Shown: positions 16,788-25,448, counted from the first letter of the stretch. The stretch: 64,000 nt of DNA from Euryarchaeota archaeon UBA558 (GCA_002507175.1 DAZE01000003.1:5503-69502); one strand, 5' to 3'. Made by a program: numbers and translations. Notes: generated by a model not told the origin, from the sequence alone.

Positions 16788-18443
16788 TTAGACATTCTTC
16801 CGTTTACGAACCCTCTCCATGTATCGACTGTAATTCCCCGGCCATACGACCACACTGCCATTCCCTGGGACCTCCCAGATTGTATCGCATATCTTGTCGA
16901 GAAACCATCTATCATGGCTGACTGTGATTATACTCCCATCATATCTTATCAGAGCCTCCTCAAGGGCCTCTTTTGCATCTGTGTCCAGGTGATTAGTCGG
17001 CTCATCTAGGAGTAGAAGATTATTCTCTTCCAATAATAATTTCAGTAGTGCGATGCGGGCTCTTTCCCCACCGCTCAATGAGCTCAATTTTGTACCAACC
17101 ATATCTTTTGTGAATTGAAATTGCCCTAACAATGCCCTTATGTCCCCATAATCCATCCTGGGTTTCAAAAATCTAATTTGTTCTATTGGAGTGAGGTCGA
17201 AATTTAAAGATCTATGGTCCTGATGAAAGTATCCTATCTTAACCCCTGGCCTGACATCAATTTCCCCTTCGTCGAGTTTTAGTTCCCCCATTATGGTCCT
17301 AAGAAGGGTGGTCTTTCCGGCCCCATTACCGCCCACAACACCTATTTTTTGACCTCTTCTAACACTAATATCAACGGAGTCAAAAATAGGTCGATCCAAT
17401 TCGCTGAAAGTTAATTTCCCCCTCTTTATATCTAGGACCTCTAGGCTAGATTTCTCACTGGATTCCAAAGAAAATTTGAGACCTCTGCGAGATTTGGGCT
17501 TCAGGGATCTCAACCACTTTAATTCACGCTGAGCTCGATTAATCATTACATGCTTCTGTGAAATCGACTTGTCGTATTTGTTCGCTGATTTCATGGATTG
17601 AACGGCGCCTTTCAACCGTCGAAGCTCCTTTTGCGTTTTTTGGATGCGATCATCCAAGGTCTGTAGAAAAAGGGCCTTTTGCTTCAAAAAAGAAGAATAG
17701 CCCCCTATGTAACCTTTCACATGGGCATCTTGCACTTCTAGTATCGCATTGCAAATCCTATCCAGAAAGTACCTATCATGACTTACGACGACTATTGCTC
17801 CCTCGAATCCTAATAAGAACTGCTCAAGCCAATCTAATGTCTCCAGATCCAAGTGGTTCGTGGGCTCATCCAAAAAGAACACTTCTATTTCCGATAAACC
17901 AACGAGTTGTCGAGCAAGGGCTACCTTTGCCCTTTCACCGCCCGATAACAACTCGAGTTGAGTGTCCATAGGATGTTGAGATAAATCAAGGGCTCGAAGT
18001 ATTTCTTGAGCCCTGCTAGCAACATTCGATCCACCTGATTTGGCATTCATACTTTGCAACTCTTGATACCGATCGATATCCGCCTGCCAATCACCCTCAT
18101 AGAACAAGGGATCGGCCATTCTCCCCTCGATATCGGCCAACTCGGCATCTATTTCCTCAAATTGCCTTCCTTTCCGTTCCAATTCCTCCTCCAAGGTGGC
18201 TCCCTCATCAATATCCCTGACTTGGGTAAGGAAAGCAATCCTCAGTCCCGGAGCGAAAGAAATCTCACCGAGATCTTGGTCTTGTTCAGAAATAGTTCGC
18301 AACAAAGTGGTTTTACCTGCACCGTTGTGGCCAACGATACCAATCCTGTCCCCTTCTTCAATTCGGACATTTACCCCTTCGAGAACTGTGGTTGGACCGA
18401 AGGATCTGTGCACCCCCTCCAGTCGTATTAACTCTCTAGCCAC
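16788..18443 (-). CDS. ABC-F family ATPase (Uup/EttA type)
   Basis: Two ABC domains in one 551-residue chain with no transmembrane segments. Domain 1 has GHNGAGKTT (about 37-45), LSGGERAKVALARQL and FLDEPTNHLDLETLDWL; domain 2 has GGNGAGKTT, LSGGERARIALLKLL and LLLDEPTNHLDTDAKEAL. A charged coiled linker (DRIQKTQKELRRLKGAVQSM) joins them, as in ABC-F proteins that act on the ribosome in translation or antibiotic protection. This class is widespread in bacteria and less common in archaea, so ancient transfer is possible. It converges with the DUF373 gene and is divergent from the Pcc1-like gene. Confidence 0.93.
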   Translation of the reverse strand: MARELIRLEGVHRSFGPTTVLEGVNVRIEEGDRIGIVGHNGAGKTTLLRTISEQDQDLGEISFAPGLRIAFLTQVRDIDEGATLEEELERKGRQFEEIDAELADIEGRMADPLFYEGDWQADIDRYQELQSMNAKSGGSNVASRAQEILRALDLSQHPMDTQLELLSGGERAKVALARQLVGLSEIEVFFLDEPTNHLDLETLDWLEQFLLGFEGAIVVVSHDRYFLDRICNAILEVQDAHVKGYIGGYSSFLKQKALFLQTLDDRIQKTQKELRRLKGAVQSMKSANKYDKSISQKHVMINRAQRELKWLRSLKPKSRRGLKFSLESSEKSSLEVLDIKRGKLTFSELDRPIFDSVDISVRRGQKIGVVGGNGAGKTTLLRTIMGELKLDEGEIDVRPGVKIGYFHQDHRSLNFDLTPIEQIRFLKPRMDYGDIRALLGQFQFTKDMVGTKLSSLSGGERARIALLKLLLEENNLLLLDEPTNHLDTDAKEALEEALIRYDGSIITVSHDRWFLDKICDTIWEVPGNGSVVVWPGNYSRYMERVRKRKNV

Positions 18444-18526
18444 ATCATTCGGAGGGTAATGGGGTTGAAGTGGCCATCGGTCAAAAGGTCCGATGAATCA
18501 AAGAATACCCGCCATGGCGTAGACCT

Positions 18527-18766
18527 ATGGAATCCGTCATCAAGATAAGTTGGAGGGGGGACCAAAGTGAGATCATGAGGGCAATCGAATCCGTAAAACC
18601 AGACGATTCTGATTCCTTTACCATTGAATACGCCAAAGCTGAAAGCGTTTTTTTTGCAACTATCACAATAAAATCAAACTCACTTTCTTCAGCCAAGGCG
18701 ACAGCAGATGATATTCTTGCTTGTTTAGGCGCCGCATCCGTGGCAGCGGATCTCCTCGACGATTGA
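18527..18766 (+). CDS. Pcc1-like KEOPS complex subunit
   Basis: A 79-residue protein with the size and strand-helix pattern of Pcc1: IKISWRGD, a central FTIEYAKAESVFFATITIKSNSL and a C-terminal SSAKATADDILACLGAAS helix that resembles the family's SLRATLNSYLRWL segment. Pcc1 is the small dimerising subunit of the KEOPS complex, which makes the t6A modification of tRNA. The Kae1 and Bud32 partners are not in this window. Similarity is clear at the level of pattern but the protein is short, so the call is moderate. It lies between the ABC-F gene (divergent) and a tiny hydrophobic open frame. Confidence 0.65.
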   Translation: MESVIKISWRGDQSEIMRAIESVKPDDSDSFTIEYAKAESVFFATITIKSNSLSSAKATADDILACLGAASVAADLLDD

Positions 18767-18783
18767 TCGCTAATTTCACATAA

Positions 18784-18797
18784 TTTACATATAAATG
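18784..18797 (+). promoter_or_regulatory. TATA-like element before a 29-codon hydrophobic ORF
   Basis: TTTACATATAAATG is an isolated AT-rich element in the spacer after the Pcc1-like gene. A start about 25 bases downstream (near 18815) would leave a leader of about 24 bases before the ATG at 18839. Confidence 0.4.
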
Positions 18798-18838
18798 GAA
18801 AAACACTGCTTCATATCTCACACGCTGATGGAAGAGGT

Positions 18839-18928
18839 ATGAACACAGGAACGATACTTGCTTTCCTGATCGGCACATACGCCTCTTTCGCTATTGCCGT
18901 GATGGCCGCCACCCCACTACTCGCGTGA
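18839..18928 (+). CDS. Candidate 29-residue single-pass membrane micropeptide
   Basis: ATG at 18839 opens a 29-codon frame ending at TGA 18926-18928. The product begins MNTGTILAFLIGTYASF and continues as a hydrophobic helix rich in Ala, Ile and Leu with no charged residues, as in small subunits of respiratory or light-driven membrane complexes. A GAGGT stretch abuts the ATG, too close for a classic ribosome-binding site, and a TATA-like element lies about 45 bases upstream. It fills most of the 226-base gap before nadC. No family is recognised; conservation in relatives would decide whether it is real. Confidence 0.4.
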   Translation: MNTGTILAFLIGTYASFAIAVMAATPLLA

Positions 18929-18992
18929 ATGATAAAACCGGACCCTGCAAATAATCAGGGACCGTTAAATTGATCCCATCGGAGCGAATGGT

Positions 18993-19895
18993 ATGGTAAT
19001 ACCCCATGACAGGTCGAGTTTGTTGTGGAATGACGGTCCAACTGGTAGGTTCACTGAATCAATGGAGCGCTGGATTAATGCAATGTATTCAGATGACCCA
19101 TCCAACATAGATGTCATTACAGCGGGTCGGTCAATCTCCAGAATAATCGCCAAGGAAAACGGCGTCCTATCAGGAAGGCCAGTACTCGATTACCTCATTG
19201 AACACTACTGCAATGGAGCAACAACAGTATGGAATTTTATCGAGGGCCAAGGATTTCAGAAAGGACAGGAAATAGTCTCCATAGTCTCAAACTCCAATGA
19301 AATTCTAAGGATAGAAAGAATATGTATGAATTTGATTACTAGATTGAGTGGAATCGCTTCGACGACGTCCAAATGGAGCGAACAATTGGGGGGGGTTTCT
19401 CTTGCAGCAACCAGAAAAACGAACTGGGGAATTTTAGACAAGTGGGCAGTTCATATTGGAGGGGGTCTCACTCATCGCCTTGACCGCTCGGACGGGCTAA
19501 TGATCAAGGAAAATGATTTTTCGCTGGCAAAACTAACACTGGAAGAAATCCTTTCAACCTGTAGGACAGCAAGTGATTTTCCTGTGATCGAAGTCATATC
19601 ATCGGATCAGGCGTTAAGTGTGGTCAATTCATGGATTGGACTCCAAACTGGACCTTCAAGCACACATCAATTAACTTTGATGATGGACAACCTAGGGCCT
19701 GAGAATTGCAGGAAATTCTCCGACCGACTGGAGGATATGGGCCTGAGGCAAGAATTCGTTTTGGAAGGCTCAGGTAGGGTAAGGTGGGAAAATCTGCAAG
19801 ACTGGGCCCAGTCTGGTGTAGACGTGGTGTCATCGGGATCCATAACCATGGAGCCTCAAATGATTGATATGACGATGCTGATGGAGGCCTCGTAG
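18993..19895 (+). CDS. nadC: Nicotinate-nucleotide pyrophosphorylase (quinolinate phosphoribosyltransferase)
   Basis: The 300-residue protein carries the NadC signatures ERICMNLITRLSGIAS, AATRKTNWG, HIGGGLTHRLDRSDGLMIKEND and a C-terminal VDVVSSGSIT phosphate-binding loop of the barrel. It converts quinolinate and PRPP to nicotinate mononucleotide in de novo NAD synthesis. The N-terminal ~25 residues are an extension. NadA and NadB are not in the window. Its stop codon overlaps the GTG start of the next gene by one base, so the two are almost certainly translated from one mRNA. Confidence 0.93.
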   Translation: MVIPHDRSSLLWNDGPTGRFTESMERWINAMYSDDPSNIDVITAGRSISRIIAKENGVLSGRPVLDYLIEHYCNGATTVWNFIEGQGFQKGQEIVSIVSNSNEILRIERICMNLITRLSGIASTTSKWSEQLGGVSLAATRKTNWGILDKWAVHIGGGLTHRLDRSDGLMIKENDFSLAKLTLEEILSTCRTASDFPVIEVISSDQALSVVNSWIGLQTGPSSTHQLTLMMDNLGPENCRKFSDRLEDMGLRQEFVLEGSGRVRWENLQDWAQSGVDVVSSGSITMEPQMIDMTMLMEAS

Positions 19896-20689
19896 TGACT
19901 ATCCCTGATGATCATCCCAGAAGGGAATCCTTGTTATCCAGACAGAAAATAGTTGATGCCCAAGCAGCTGGTCTGCTAGCAGACTCCGCAATGATTGCCC
20001 ATGGTAGGGGAGAAGCATTCGACTATCTAATCGGAGAAAGGACTACTGACTCTGCGAAAAGGGCTGAGATGGAGGCATTGAATCGTCTTTTCAGAGCGAA
20101 ATCTCCAGTCATTTCAATGAATGGAAACGCAACTGTACTCGCGGGCCAAGAAGCCATTTGCCTTGCGGCATTAACCAACAGCAGCGTGGAGATCAACATC
20201 TTCTACAGGACAGATGATAGAATGCGTTTGTTATTGGCCGAGATCCACAATATGAAGGACTATGTCATGGAAAACCCTCCTTCAGATGAGATCGAGTTAG
20301 AAAGGTGGAGGGATATGGTGAGATCTGTCAAGATACACGGAGAGAATCCTGATGCTAAAATACCTCACCTAGAAGGGCCTAGAGCACTTTGTAGTTCACA
20401 AGGAATCTTCCGAGCAGATGTCATTCTGGTACCATTGGAAGATGGAGATAGATGCGAAGCCTTGGTAGCGATGGGAAAGGAAGTTATTGTAGTAGACTTG
20501 AATCCACTTTCGAGAACTTCAACCACAGCCTCCGTCACGATTGTCGATGAAGTCAAACGAGCCATGGAGCGAATGGTCATTATGGCACTTGAGGGCCCTC
20601 TGAACAGCAATTCAGACTGGGACAATCGAGCTGCATTGGTGGATGCCCTAGATGAGATAGGAAGATCGACGAAACTACTCTCCTCTTGA
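19895..20689 (+). CDS. 4-phosphopantoate--beta-alanine ligase (archaeal phosphopantothenate synthetase)
   Basis: The sequence follows the archaeal COG1701 family: HPRRESLLSRQKIVDA near the start, AHGRGEAFDYLIGERT (residues about 36-51), PVISMNGN, EINIFYRT, GPRALCSS, and VLVPLEDGDRCEALVAMGKEV followed by DLNPLSRTS. The enzyme joins phosphopantoate and beta-alanine with ATP to give phosphopantothenate, the archaeal alternative to bacterial PanC/CoaA. Its partner, pantoate kinase, is encoded elsewhere in this window at 46149-47135. It starts with GTG overlapping the nadC stop. Length (264) matches the family. Confidence 0.92.
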   Translation: MTIPDDHPRRESLLSRQKIVDAQAAGLLADSAMIAHGRGEAFDYLIGERTTDSAKRAEMEALNRLFRAKSPVISMNGNATVLAGQEAICLAALTNSSVEINIFYRTDDRMRLLLAEIHNMKDYVMENPPSDEIELERWRDMVRSVKIHGENPDAKIPHLEGPRALCSSQGIFRADVILVPLEDGDRCEALVAMGKEVIVVDLNPLSRTSTTASVTIVDEVKRAMERMVIMALEGPLNSNSDWDNRAALVDALDEIGRSTKLLSS

Positions 20690-20691
20690 CA

Positions 20692-21876
20692 TCAGGCCTT
20701 TTCATTTTTCAGTAGCGTTCTGACTTTGTCTGCAATTGCATCACCGACTTCCGAGGTTGTTCCAGTCCCACCTATGTCGTAGGTTTTGGGCCCATTTGAG
20801 GAAAGGTGCTGAGATATGGCCTGTTGTAGGATATTCCCGTACTTGTCCAATAATGGATCATCATGTCGAAGGGAAAGATTCTCTAACATTAGTTGGAGCG
20901 ATGACAGCATCGCAATGGGATTCACTCGATTCTTGCCAGCGTGCTTTGGGGACGATCCATGCACAGGTTCGAACATCATATGTTTATCACCTAGGTTCGC
21001 TGATGCCGCCATTCCCATACCACCTTGCAATACCGATGCCAAGTCAGTGGCTATGTCGCCGAACATATTCGGAAGTACAACAACGTCAAGATCCTCTGGG
21101 TCCCTTACCAGCCACATGGTGAAAGCGTCAATATAGGCTTCCTTTGCCCCGATTTGAGGGTAGGATTCAGCGATTTCACGAAAGATGGACCGAAAGAGCT
21201 GGCATCCTCTAAGGACATTGGACTTGTCAACGCAGGTCACACTCTGGGGGACACCTAACTTAGCAGATCTTCGCTCAGCTAGATCGAAACAAAACTTGTG
21301 TATGCGTTCACTACCAGCCCTTGAGATTGGTCTCGGGTCCCACCGAACCTCCCCTTCTAGGCCAGGGAATTTCTCGATGATCAATTTCTCATCCTTCTTT
21401 CCAACTGCGGATTGTGCCATCCTCCTCAAAAGAGAATGATAGAGGCCTTCGGTATTCTCCCTGACCATAACCAAGTCAACCAATGATGACCTCCAAATCT
21501 CCTTGTAAACACCGTGAACTTTGTGATGAACCCCGTCGTAAAGCTTCACAGGCCTCACATTAGCATACAGATCAAGCCCAGATCTCAGGCCTAGTATAAC
21601 CTCCCCACCAGCCACATCCCCGTTTGGAAGCCTGGCTTCTGGCCACCCGATGGCTCCGAGCAGAATTGCATCACTCTCGTCTCTGCAGATCTCGAAAGAC
21701 CCCTCTGGCCATTGCTCTCCAGTTTCTAGATAGTGTTGCCCGCCGCATGGAATAACCCTAATTTCAAATTCCACATTTCCATTTTTCTGAAAGACGTCAA
21801 GCACCTTTAGGGCTTCAGTCATCACTTCTCGACCTGTCCCATCCCCGGGAAGAGCAACGATGCGATACGCGGACAT
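20692..21876 (-). CDS. Isocitrate/isopropylmalate dehydrogenase family protein, LeuB-like
   Basis: A 394-residue beta-decarboxylating dehydrogenase. It starts YRIVALPGDGTGREV, has the LYANVRPVKLY substrate loop, VRENTEGLYHS, the VTCVDKSNVLRG lysine region and the metal/NAD-binding segment PNMFGDIATDLASVLQGGMGMAAS, followed by FEPVHGSSPKHAGKN. These fit 3-isopropylmalate dehydrogenase or a close relative acting on isocitrate, homoisocitrate or tartrate; sequence alone does not settle the substrate. It is convergent with the ligase gene (2-base gap) and divergent from the unknown gene at 21976. Leucine-pathway partners are not in this window. Confidence 0.85.
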   Translation of the reverse strand: MSAYRIVALPGDGTGREVMTEALKVLDVFQKNGNVEFEIRVIPCGGQHYLETGEQWPEGSFEICRDESDAILLGAIGWPEARLPNGDVAGGEVILGLRSGLDLYANVRPVKLYDGVHHKVHGVYKEIWRSSLVDLVMVRENTEGLYHSLLRRMAQSAVGKKDEKLIIEKFPGLEGEVRWDPRPISRAGSERIHKFCFDLAERRSAKLGVPQSVTCVDKSNVLRGCQLFRSIFREIAESYPQIGAKEAYIDAFTMWLVRDPEDLDVVVLPNMFGDIATDLASVLQGGMGMAASANLGDKHMMFEPVHGSSPKHAGKNRVNPIAMLSSLQLMLENLSLRHDDPLLDKYGNILQQAISQHLSSNGPKTYDIGGTGTTSEVGDAIADKVRTLLKNEKA

Positions 21877-21975
21877 CGTACTTCGCAGAATGGAATCCTA
21901 CATCAAGCAACCCCTAACAAGAACTTAGCGAATAATGCACATTGTTCATAGACGTCCAGACGGAGTAAGGTCCTC

Positions 21976-22578
21976 ATGGGTGAGGACGGATCGACCGGCA
22001 AAAAGAATCCAATGGACATCAAAGGGCTCCCAGACTCAGTGACTACCCTGTGTGACACCATGATGAAGATGGACCCAAATTGGAGTCTACTAGAATGGTT
22101 GGACAGGCGGGCTACGGAAGAATTAGATTTGGCCGCCTCTCATCTTGGAAGGGAAAAAATCAGACTAGAACAGAGATTATCGAGAGTTGACGATATTGCC
22201 AGACACATGGGTAGGCTAAACGAAGCTAATTCAATGAGCAGACAGGACCCCCTCCAAAGAAATCTATTCGATGTCTACGATGGTGCCAAGAGGACCCAAC
22301 AACCAACGGTCGCTGAAATCTTGGAATCCGCCGCAAATGACGCACCTCCAATCACAGATGATGATCCTATGCTCTCCATGATTTCTCTAAGGATATTGGA
22401 TATGATAGAACATGCCAACGCCGATGGCTGCGAATTCATAACATGGGACGACATCCTCAATGAATTGATACCATCCAACCTCCAAGAAGAAGAAGTAGAA
22501 GAGGCAATTGCCCATCTTGTCCAGAGGGGGGAAATTATCGAATTCAAATATGGGCAATTTTGCTTAAACCGAAGTTAG
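21976..22578 (+). CDS. Conserved-looking hypothetical protein with C-terminal winged-helix-like segment
   Basis: I do not recognise this 200-residue acidic protein. It has a central coiled-coil-prone helix (about residues 45-80, EELDLAASHLGREKIRLEQRLSRV split over charged heptads), a disordered acidic middle (NDAPPITDDDPM) and a C-terminal part where LSMISLRILDMIEHA, ITWDDILNEL, EEEVEEAIAHLVQRGEIIEF and KYGQFCL read like helices and a wing of a winged-helix domain. The hinge toward DNA or protein binding is inference only. It is followed 138 bases later by the THEP1-like NTPase gene. No signal peptide or membrane helix. Confidence 0.6.
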   Translation: MGEDGSTGKKNPMDIKGLPDSVTTLCDTMMKMDPNWSLLEWLDRRATEELDLAASHLGREKIRLEQRLSRVDDIARHMGRLNEANSMSRQDPLQRNLFDVYDGAKRTQQPTVAEILESAANDAPPITDDDPMLSMISLRILDMIEHANADGCEFITWDDILNELIPSNLQEEEVEEAIAHLVQRGEIIEFKYGQFCLNRS

Positions 22579-22716
22579 AGGCTTTACTGAAACCGGAATC
22601 CAATGTCAAGAATATGGAATTTCCAATATAATCAGAATGGAAGATATTAACACCTAAATCCACTTGGAGTAAACCCATACTGCTCAGCGGAGTCGAGGAT
22701 ATAGGAGATATCAAGA

Positions 22717-23301
22717 ATGGGAATACACCCTAAAATAGGCATAACAGGATTGCCGAAATCCGGTAAATCCGCAGTCCTCGAGAAGGTTGTAGATATGATT
22801 ACAAACGAGAGGAAGGATGAGAGGAGATCGCGAAATGATCGATCTCAAGGGATGCCAATCGTTGGGGGTATGAGGACTGAGCCAATACTTGAGGATGGCG
22901 TCAGAATTGGCTTTGAATGCGTTGACATAATAACTGGCGATCGCGCAGTAATGGCACACAGGGACATTGACTCAAGAACTACGATTCTGGGTTTGGGAAT
23001 CGACCCCACTGGATTAGACAGGGTGGCGGTACCAGCCATCGAACGCACGATAGAGACTTGTGAGATGCTAGTCATAGATGAGATAGGGAAATTCTCAGTG
23101 GAATCAGAGGCCTTTGTAAAAGTTGTACGCTCTGCTTTGGAGTTTGATATGCCAACAGTTCTGACACTTCACAAGAAGTCCAGGCATCCACTGTTACAGG
23201 ACATCAGAAGAAGAGACGATGCTAGGATACTAGAGGTAACTCCAGTAAATCGCGCATTATTGCCATACAAAGTCCACAAGCTGGTCAGGGAAACATATTG
23301 A
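22717..23301 (+). CDS. THEP1-like nucleoside-triphosphatase
   Basis: A small P-loop NTPase of 194 residues: Walker A GLPKSGKS at residues 10-17, a GGMRTEPI segment and GFECVDIITGD as in THEP1/NTPase_1 proteins, and Walker B MLVIDEIGKFSVESEAF at about 114-130. The family hydrolyses nucleoside triphosphates with low specificity and is common in archaea; the biological role is poorly known. It has its own spacer upstream and is followed 38 bases later by a small membrane protein. Length and motif order match the family well. Confidence 0.87.
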   Translation: MGIHPKIGITGLPKSGKSAVLEKVVDMITNERKDERRSRNDRSQGMPIVGGMRTEPILEDGVRIGFECVDIITGDRAVMAHRDIDSRTTILGLGIDPTGLDRVAVPAIERTIETCEMLVIDEIGKFSVESEAFVKVVRSALEFDMPTVLTLHKKSRHPLLQDIRRRDDARILEVTPVNRALLPYKVHKLVRETY

Positions 23302-23339
23302 CCTCATCAATTGAGTACTCCCCTCCCCTCCGGTAGAAT

Positions 23340-23714
23340 ATGGCCACTCCTGCCAGACGAGCTTCCAGGGTCCTCATGGGGTTCATAATCGCACTCATCC
23401 TGGTTTTCGCGCTGGGCCTCCGTGGGGGCTGGATACAGATCACCGAATGCCAGCCACAAAATTGTGGGTCTAATTTGGCCACAGAACTCTTAATTGGATT
23501 ATTTTTAATCTCTTCTCTGTATGCATGGTGGCTTCTGAAGAAATCACCGAAAGCCCCCTTCTCAAATAGAATCTCAGACATTTTTGTCGACCTCTCCGAG
23601 GAAGAATTGTGGACTGAGCTAGAACAAGAGAGGATTGAGACGAACGATGTTGAGAGAATATCAGATGCATGGGCAAAACTCGAAGTTTCGACCATCGAGC
23701 AAGATGACAAATGA
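23340..23714 (+). CDS. Small membrane protein of unknown function
   Basis: A 124-residue protein with two predicted transmembrane segments, at about residues 12-27 (MGFIIALILVFALGLRGG) and 46-66 (TELLIGLFLISSLYAWWLL), joined by a loop containing two cysteines (CQPQNCG). The C-terminal half is acidic and soluble (DLSEEELWTELEQERIE). The first helix is preceded by basic residues, so the N-terminus should face inside. I know no family for it. It lies between the THEP1-like NTPase and gcvH on the same strand. Confidence 0.6.
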   Translation: MATPARRASRVLMGFIIALILVFALGLRGGWIQITECQPQNCGSNLATELLIGLFLISSLYAWWLLKKSPKAPFSNRISDIFVDLSEEELWTELEQERIETNDVERISDAWAKLEVSTIEQDDK

Positions 23715-23757
23715 CGAAGCGAAACCTTCACCCTCCGTCTGCTCCCGCGTGATAATC

Positions 23758-24138
23758 ATGTCAACCATACCAGAGGACCTGAGATATACTGCTGAACACG
23801 AGTGGGTTAACATCGAAAATGAGATCGCTACCATTGGCATAACAGATTACGCACAAGACGCGTTGACTGACGTAGTTTGGGTCGAACTACCAATGATTGG
23901 AGACAAGGTTGAATCTATGGAGCCCTTTGCAAGTGTCGAATCGGTCAAATCAGTATCTGAGATTTATGCCCCCTTATCGGGAGAGGTAATTGAAGTAAAT
24001 GAAGATCTTGAAGCCGCACCAGAGTCTATCAACAATGACCCATATGGAGATGGGTGGATATGTAGAATTAAGCTAAACACAAAGGATTTGTCTGGATTGC
24101 TTAACCATGAGGATTACAGGACCTTGCTTGGTGAGTGA
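23758..24138 (+). CDS. gcvH: Glycine cleavage system H protein
   Basis: From the ATG at 23758 the frame encodes 126 residues beginning MSTIPEDLRYTAEHEWV, as GcvH proteins do. The lipoyl-attachment lysine is Lys64 in ESVKSVSEIYAPLSGEV, and the C-terminal NNDPYGDGWICRIKL segment is typical. H protein shuttles the aminomethyl group between the P, T and L components of glycine cleavage; those partners are outside this window. The open frame extends upstream to 23635, but that part overlaps the membrane-protein gene and does not resemble GcvH, so the shorter start is chosen. RNase HI starts 3 bases after the stop. Confidence 0.94.
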   Translation: MSTIPEDLRYTAEHEWVNIENEIATIGITDYAQDALTDVVWVELPMIGDKVESMEPFASVESVKSVSEIYAPLSGEVIEVNEDLEAAPESINNDPYGDGWICRIKLNTKDLSGLLNHEDYRTLLGE

Positions 24139-24141
24139 ACG

Positions 24142-24672
24142 ATGCCCCCCCTCCACCTCTATGTAGATGGATCATGCGGCGACAATCGCAACGTAGGTAG
24201 GGAAACGATCGCAGGATGGGGAGTCTGCATAGTCAGAGGGGACTCAGGAACGGGCAGGGGCCAAGGCGAAGTGATAGAGGAGTTCAGTGGACGAGTCATC
24301 ACAGATCCAGAATCACCAGAATACATGGGTGCGAGTGTTGGTTCGAATAACACCGCCGAATTAACTGCGATAGGACATGCCCTGAGATGGGCACTGATTG
24401 ATGAGAGAGAGGATGCACTGACAATAAGGTCAGATTCCGAATATGCGTCAAATCTCACCGTTGGCATTTGGAAGCCCAAGGCAAACAAAGAAATCGTCCG
24501 TCGTATCAGATCTTTCTGGAAAGAATGCCTGTTGAACAGGACCATCACGATAGAGCATGTCAGAGCACACAGAGGGCATAGATGGAATGAAAGAGCTGAC
24601 CACCTTGCCTACAGAGCTATGGAAGGCAGGAATCCGGATCCTTTGCAATTCTGGAAGCCCGGCAATCGATAA
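24142..24672 (+). CDS. rnhA: Ribonuclease HI
   Basis: A 176-residue RNase H fold with all four catalytic carboxylates: Asp9 (YVDGSCG), Glu73 (NNTAELTAI), Asp98 (RSDSEYA) and Asp153 (NERADHLAY). It would cleave the RNA strand of RNA-DNA hybrids, for example at Okazaki primers or R-loops. A roughly 25-residue insertion between strands 1 and 2 (glycine-rich, RGDSGTGRGQGEV) makes it somewhat longer than E. coli RNase HI. It follows gcvH by 3 bases and converges head-on with a membrane-protein gene that ends at the very next base. Confidence 0.92.
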   Translation: MPPLHLYVDGSCGDNRNVGRETIAGWGVCIVRGDSGTGRGQGEVIEEFSGRVITDPESPEYMGASVGSNNTAELTAIGHALRWALIDEREDALTIRSDSEYASNLTVGIWKPKANKEIVRRIRSFWKECLLNRTITIEHVRAHRGHRWNERADHLAYRAMEGRNPDPLQFWKPGNR

Positions 24673-25077
24673 TCAGGTCTCATTCAGCAAACCCGTCGTG
24701 AGTATCGCATATGTCCCTTGGAGTACCAGCAGTGATGCTATCAGATTCAGAATCAATCCCCCCGCTGGTGGAATAGCTAGCCATCCCCCTGCAAACCAGG
24801 TAGAAAAAATCATAACAGCACCCAACGTAATCAATAACTTCCCACTTCGTGCAACGTCATTCCACAGACCGAGCCATGGAATCAGCCCATTTGTTTTAAA
24901 TTTCCATCTAAACCAGCCGACATAAAGGCTGAATAAGCCAATCAGTCCAAACACGCCCAGGGTAAATGACTCATCTTCCCACGGGCCCGAGGGAGCCCAG
25001 CCGACAAACAGAACCTCGATCATGATGATGATTCCAATGCCAAAGAAGGGCCACCATGTTGATGCCCTGCGACTCAT
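24673..25077 (-). CDS. Four-helix membrane protein of unknown function
   Basis: A hydrophobic protein with about four transmembrane helices. I chose the ATG at 25077 (MSRRASTWWPF, 134 residues), because the longer open frame to 25233 adds 52 hydrophilic residues that overlap the divergent small gene and lack a membrane-protein look. Segments: FFGIGIIIMIEVLFVGWA, LGVFGLIGLFSLYVGWF, LLITLGAVMIFSTWFAGGW and LILNLIASLLVLQGTYAIL. No enzymatic motif is seen. The stop codon directly abuts that of the convergent RNase HI gene. Function unknown. Confidence 0.55.
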   Translation of the reverse strand: MSRRASTWWPFFGIGIIIMIEVLFVGWAPSGPWEDESFTLGVFGLIGLFSLYVGWFRWKFKTNGLIPWLGLWNDVARSGKLLITLGAVMIFSTWFAGGWLAIPPAGGLILNLIASLLVLQGTYAILTTGLLNET

Positions 25078-25163
25078 GATGTCTCGTGGCCCTTCTACTT
25101 CATCATATAACGGGTCGAAGAAGCGTAACGGACATTCATACGGAGGACTTGATATTATGCGAC

Positions 25164-25442
25164 ATGCGAGATTTGTTGGCACCGCTTCACGACCATAAAG
25201 GCCGAAAGACACCAAGTGAAGCATCGAGAGCATGGTTTATCCTAGTCATGATATTCAGTTTGATTGCAGGTTTGGCTGCTTCAGAAGGCAATGTAGTGGT
25301 AGGCTCTGCTTGCGGGCTGGTCATCGCTACCGCTTTGCTGAATATCGGTTGGTTCTTACTAAACACATTAGGAGAGAGCCGGAAAACAGTTGCATTGACT
25401 GGAGCTGTCAGCCGCATGCCTGATATGAGTGAGGCTGAATGA
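25164..25442 (+). CDS. Small two-helix membrane protein of unknown function
   Basis: From ATG 25164 the frame gives 92 residues with two membrane helices, WFILVMIFSLIAGLAA (about 24-39) and VGSACGLVIATALLNIGWFLL (about 46-66), then a polar tail ending PDMSEAE. The frame is open back to GTG 25086; a GGAGG sequence at 25142-25146 lies 2 bases before an in-frame TTG (25149) and 17 bases before the ATG, so the start is uncertain. It sits between the divergent four-helix membrane protein and the acetyltransferase, 6 bases before the latter. No family recognised. Confidence 0.5.
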   Translation: MRDLLAPLHDHKGRKTPSEASRAWFILVMIFSLIAGLAASEGNVVVGSACGLVIATALLNIGWFLLNTLGESRKTVALTGAVSRMPDMSEAE

Positions 25443-25448
25443 CCTTTC

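Noticed and set aside
23635..23757. Extended start of the gcvH frame
   Set aside because: The extra residues overlap the preceding gene in another frame and do not resemble GcvH, which starts naturally at 23758.
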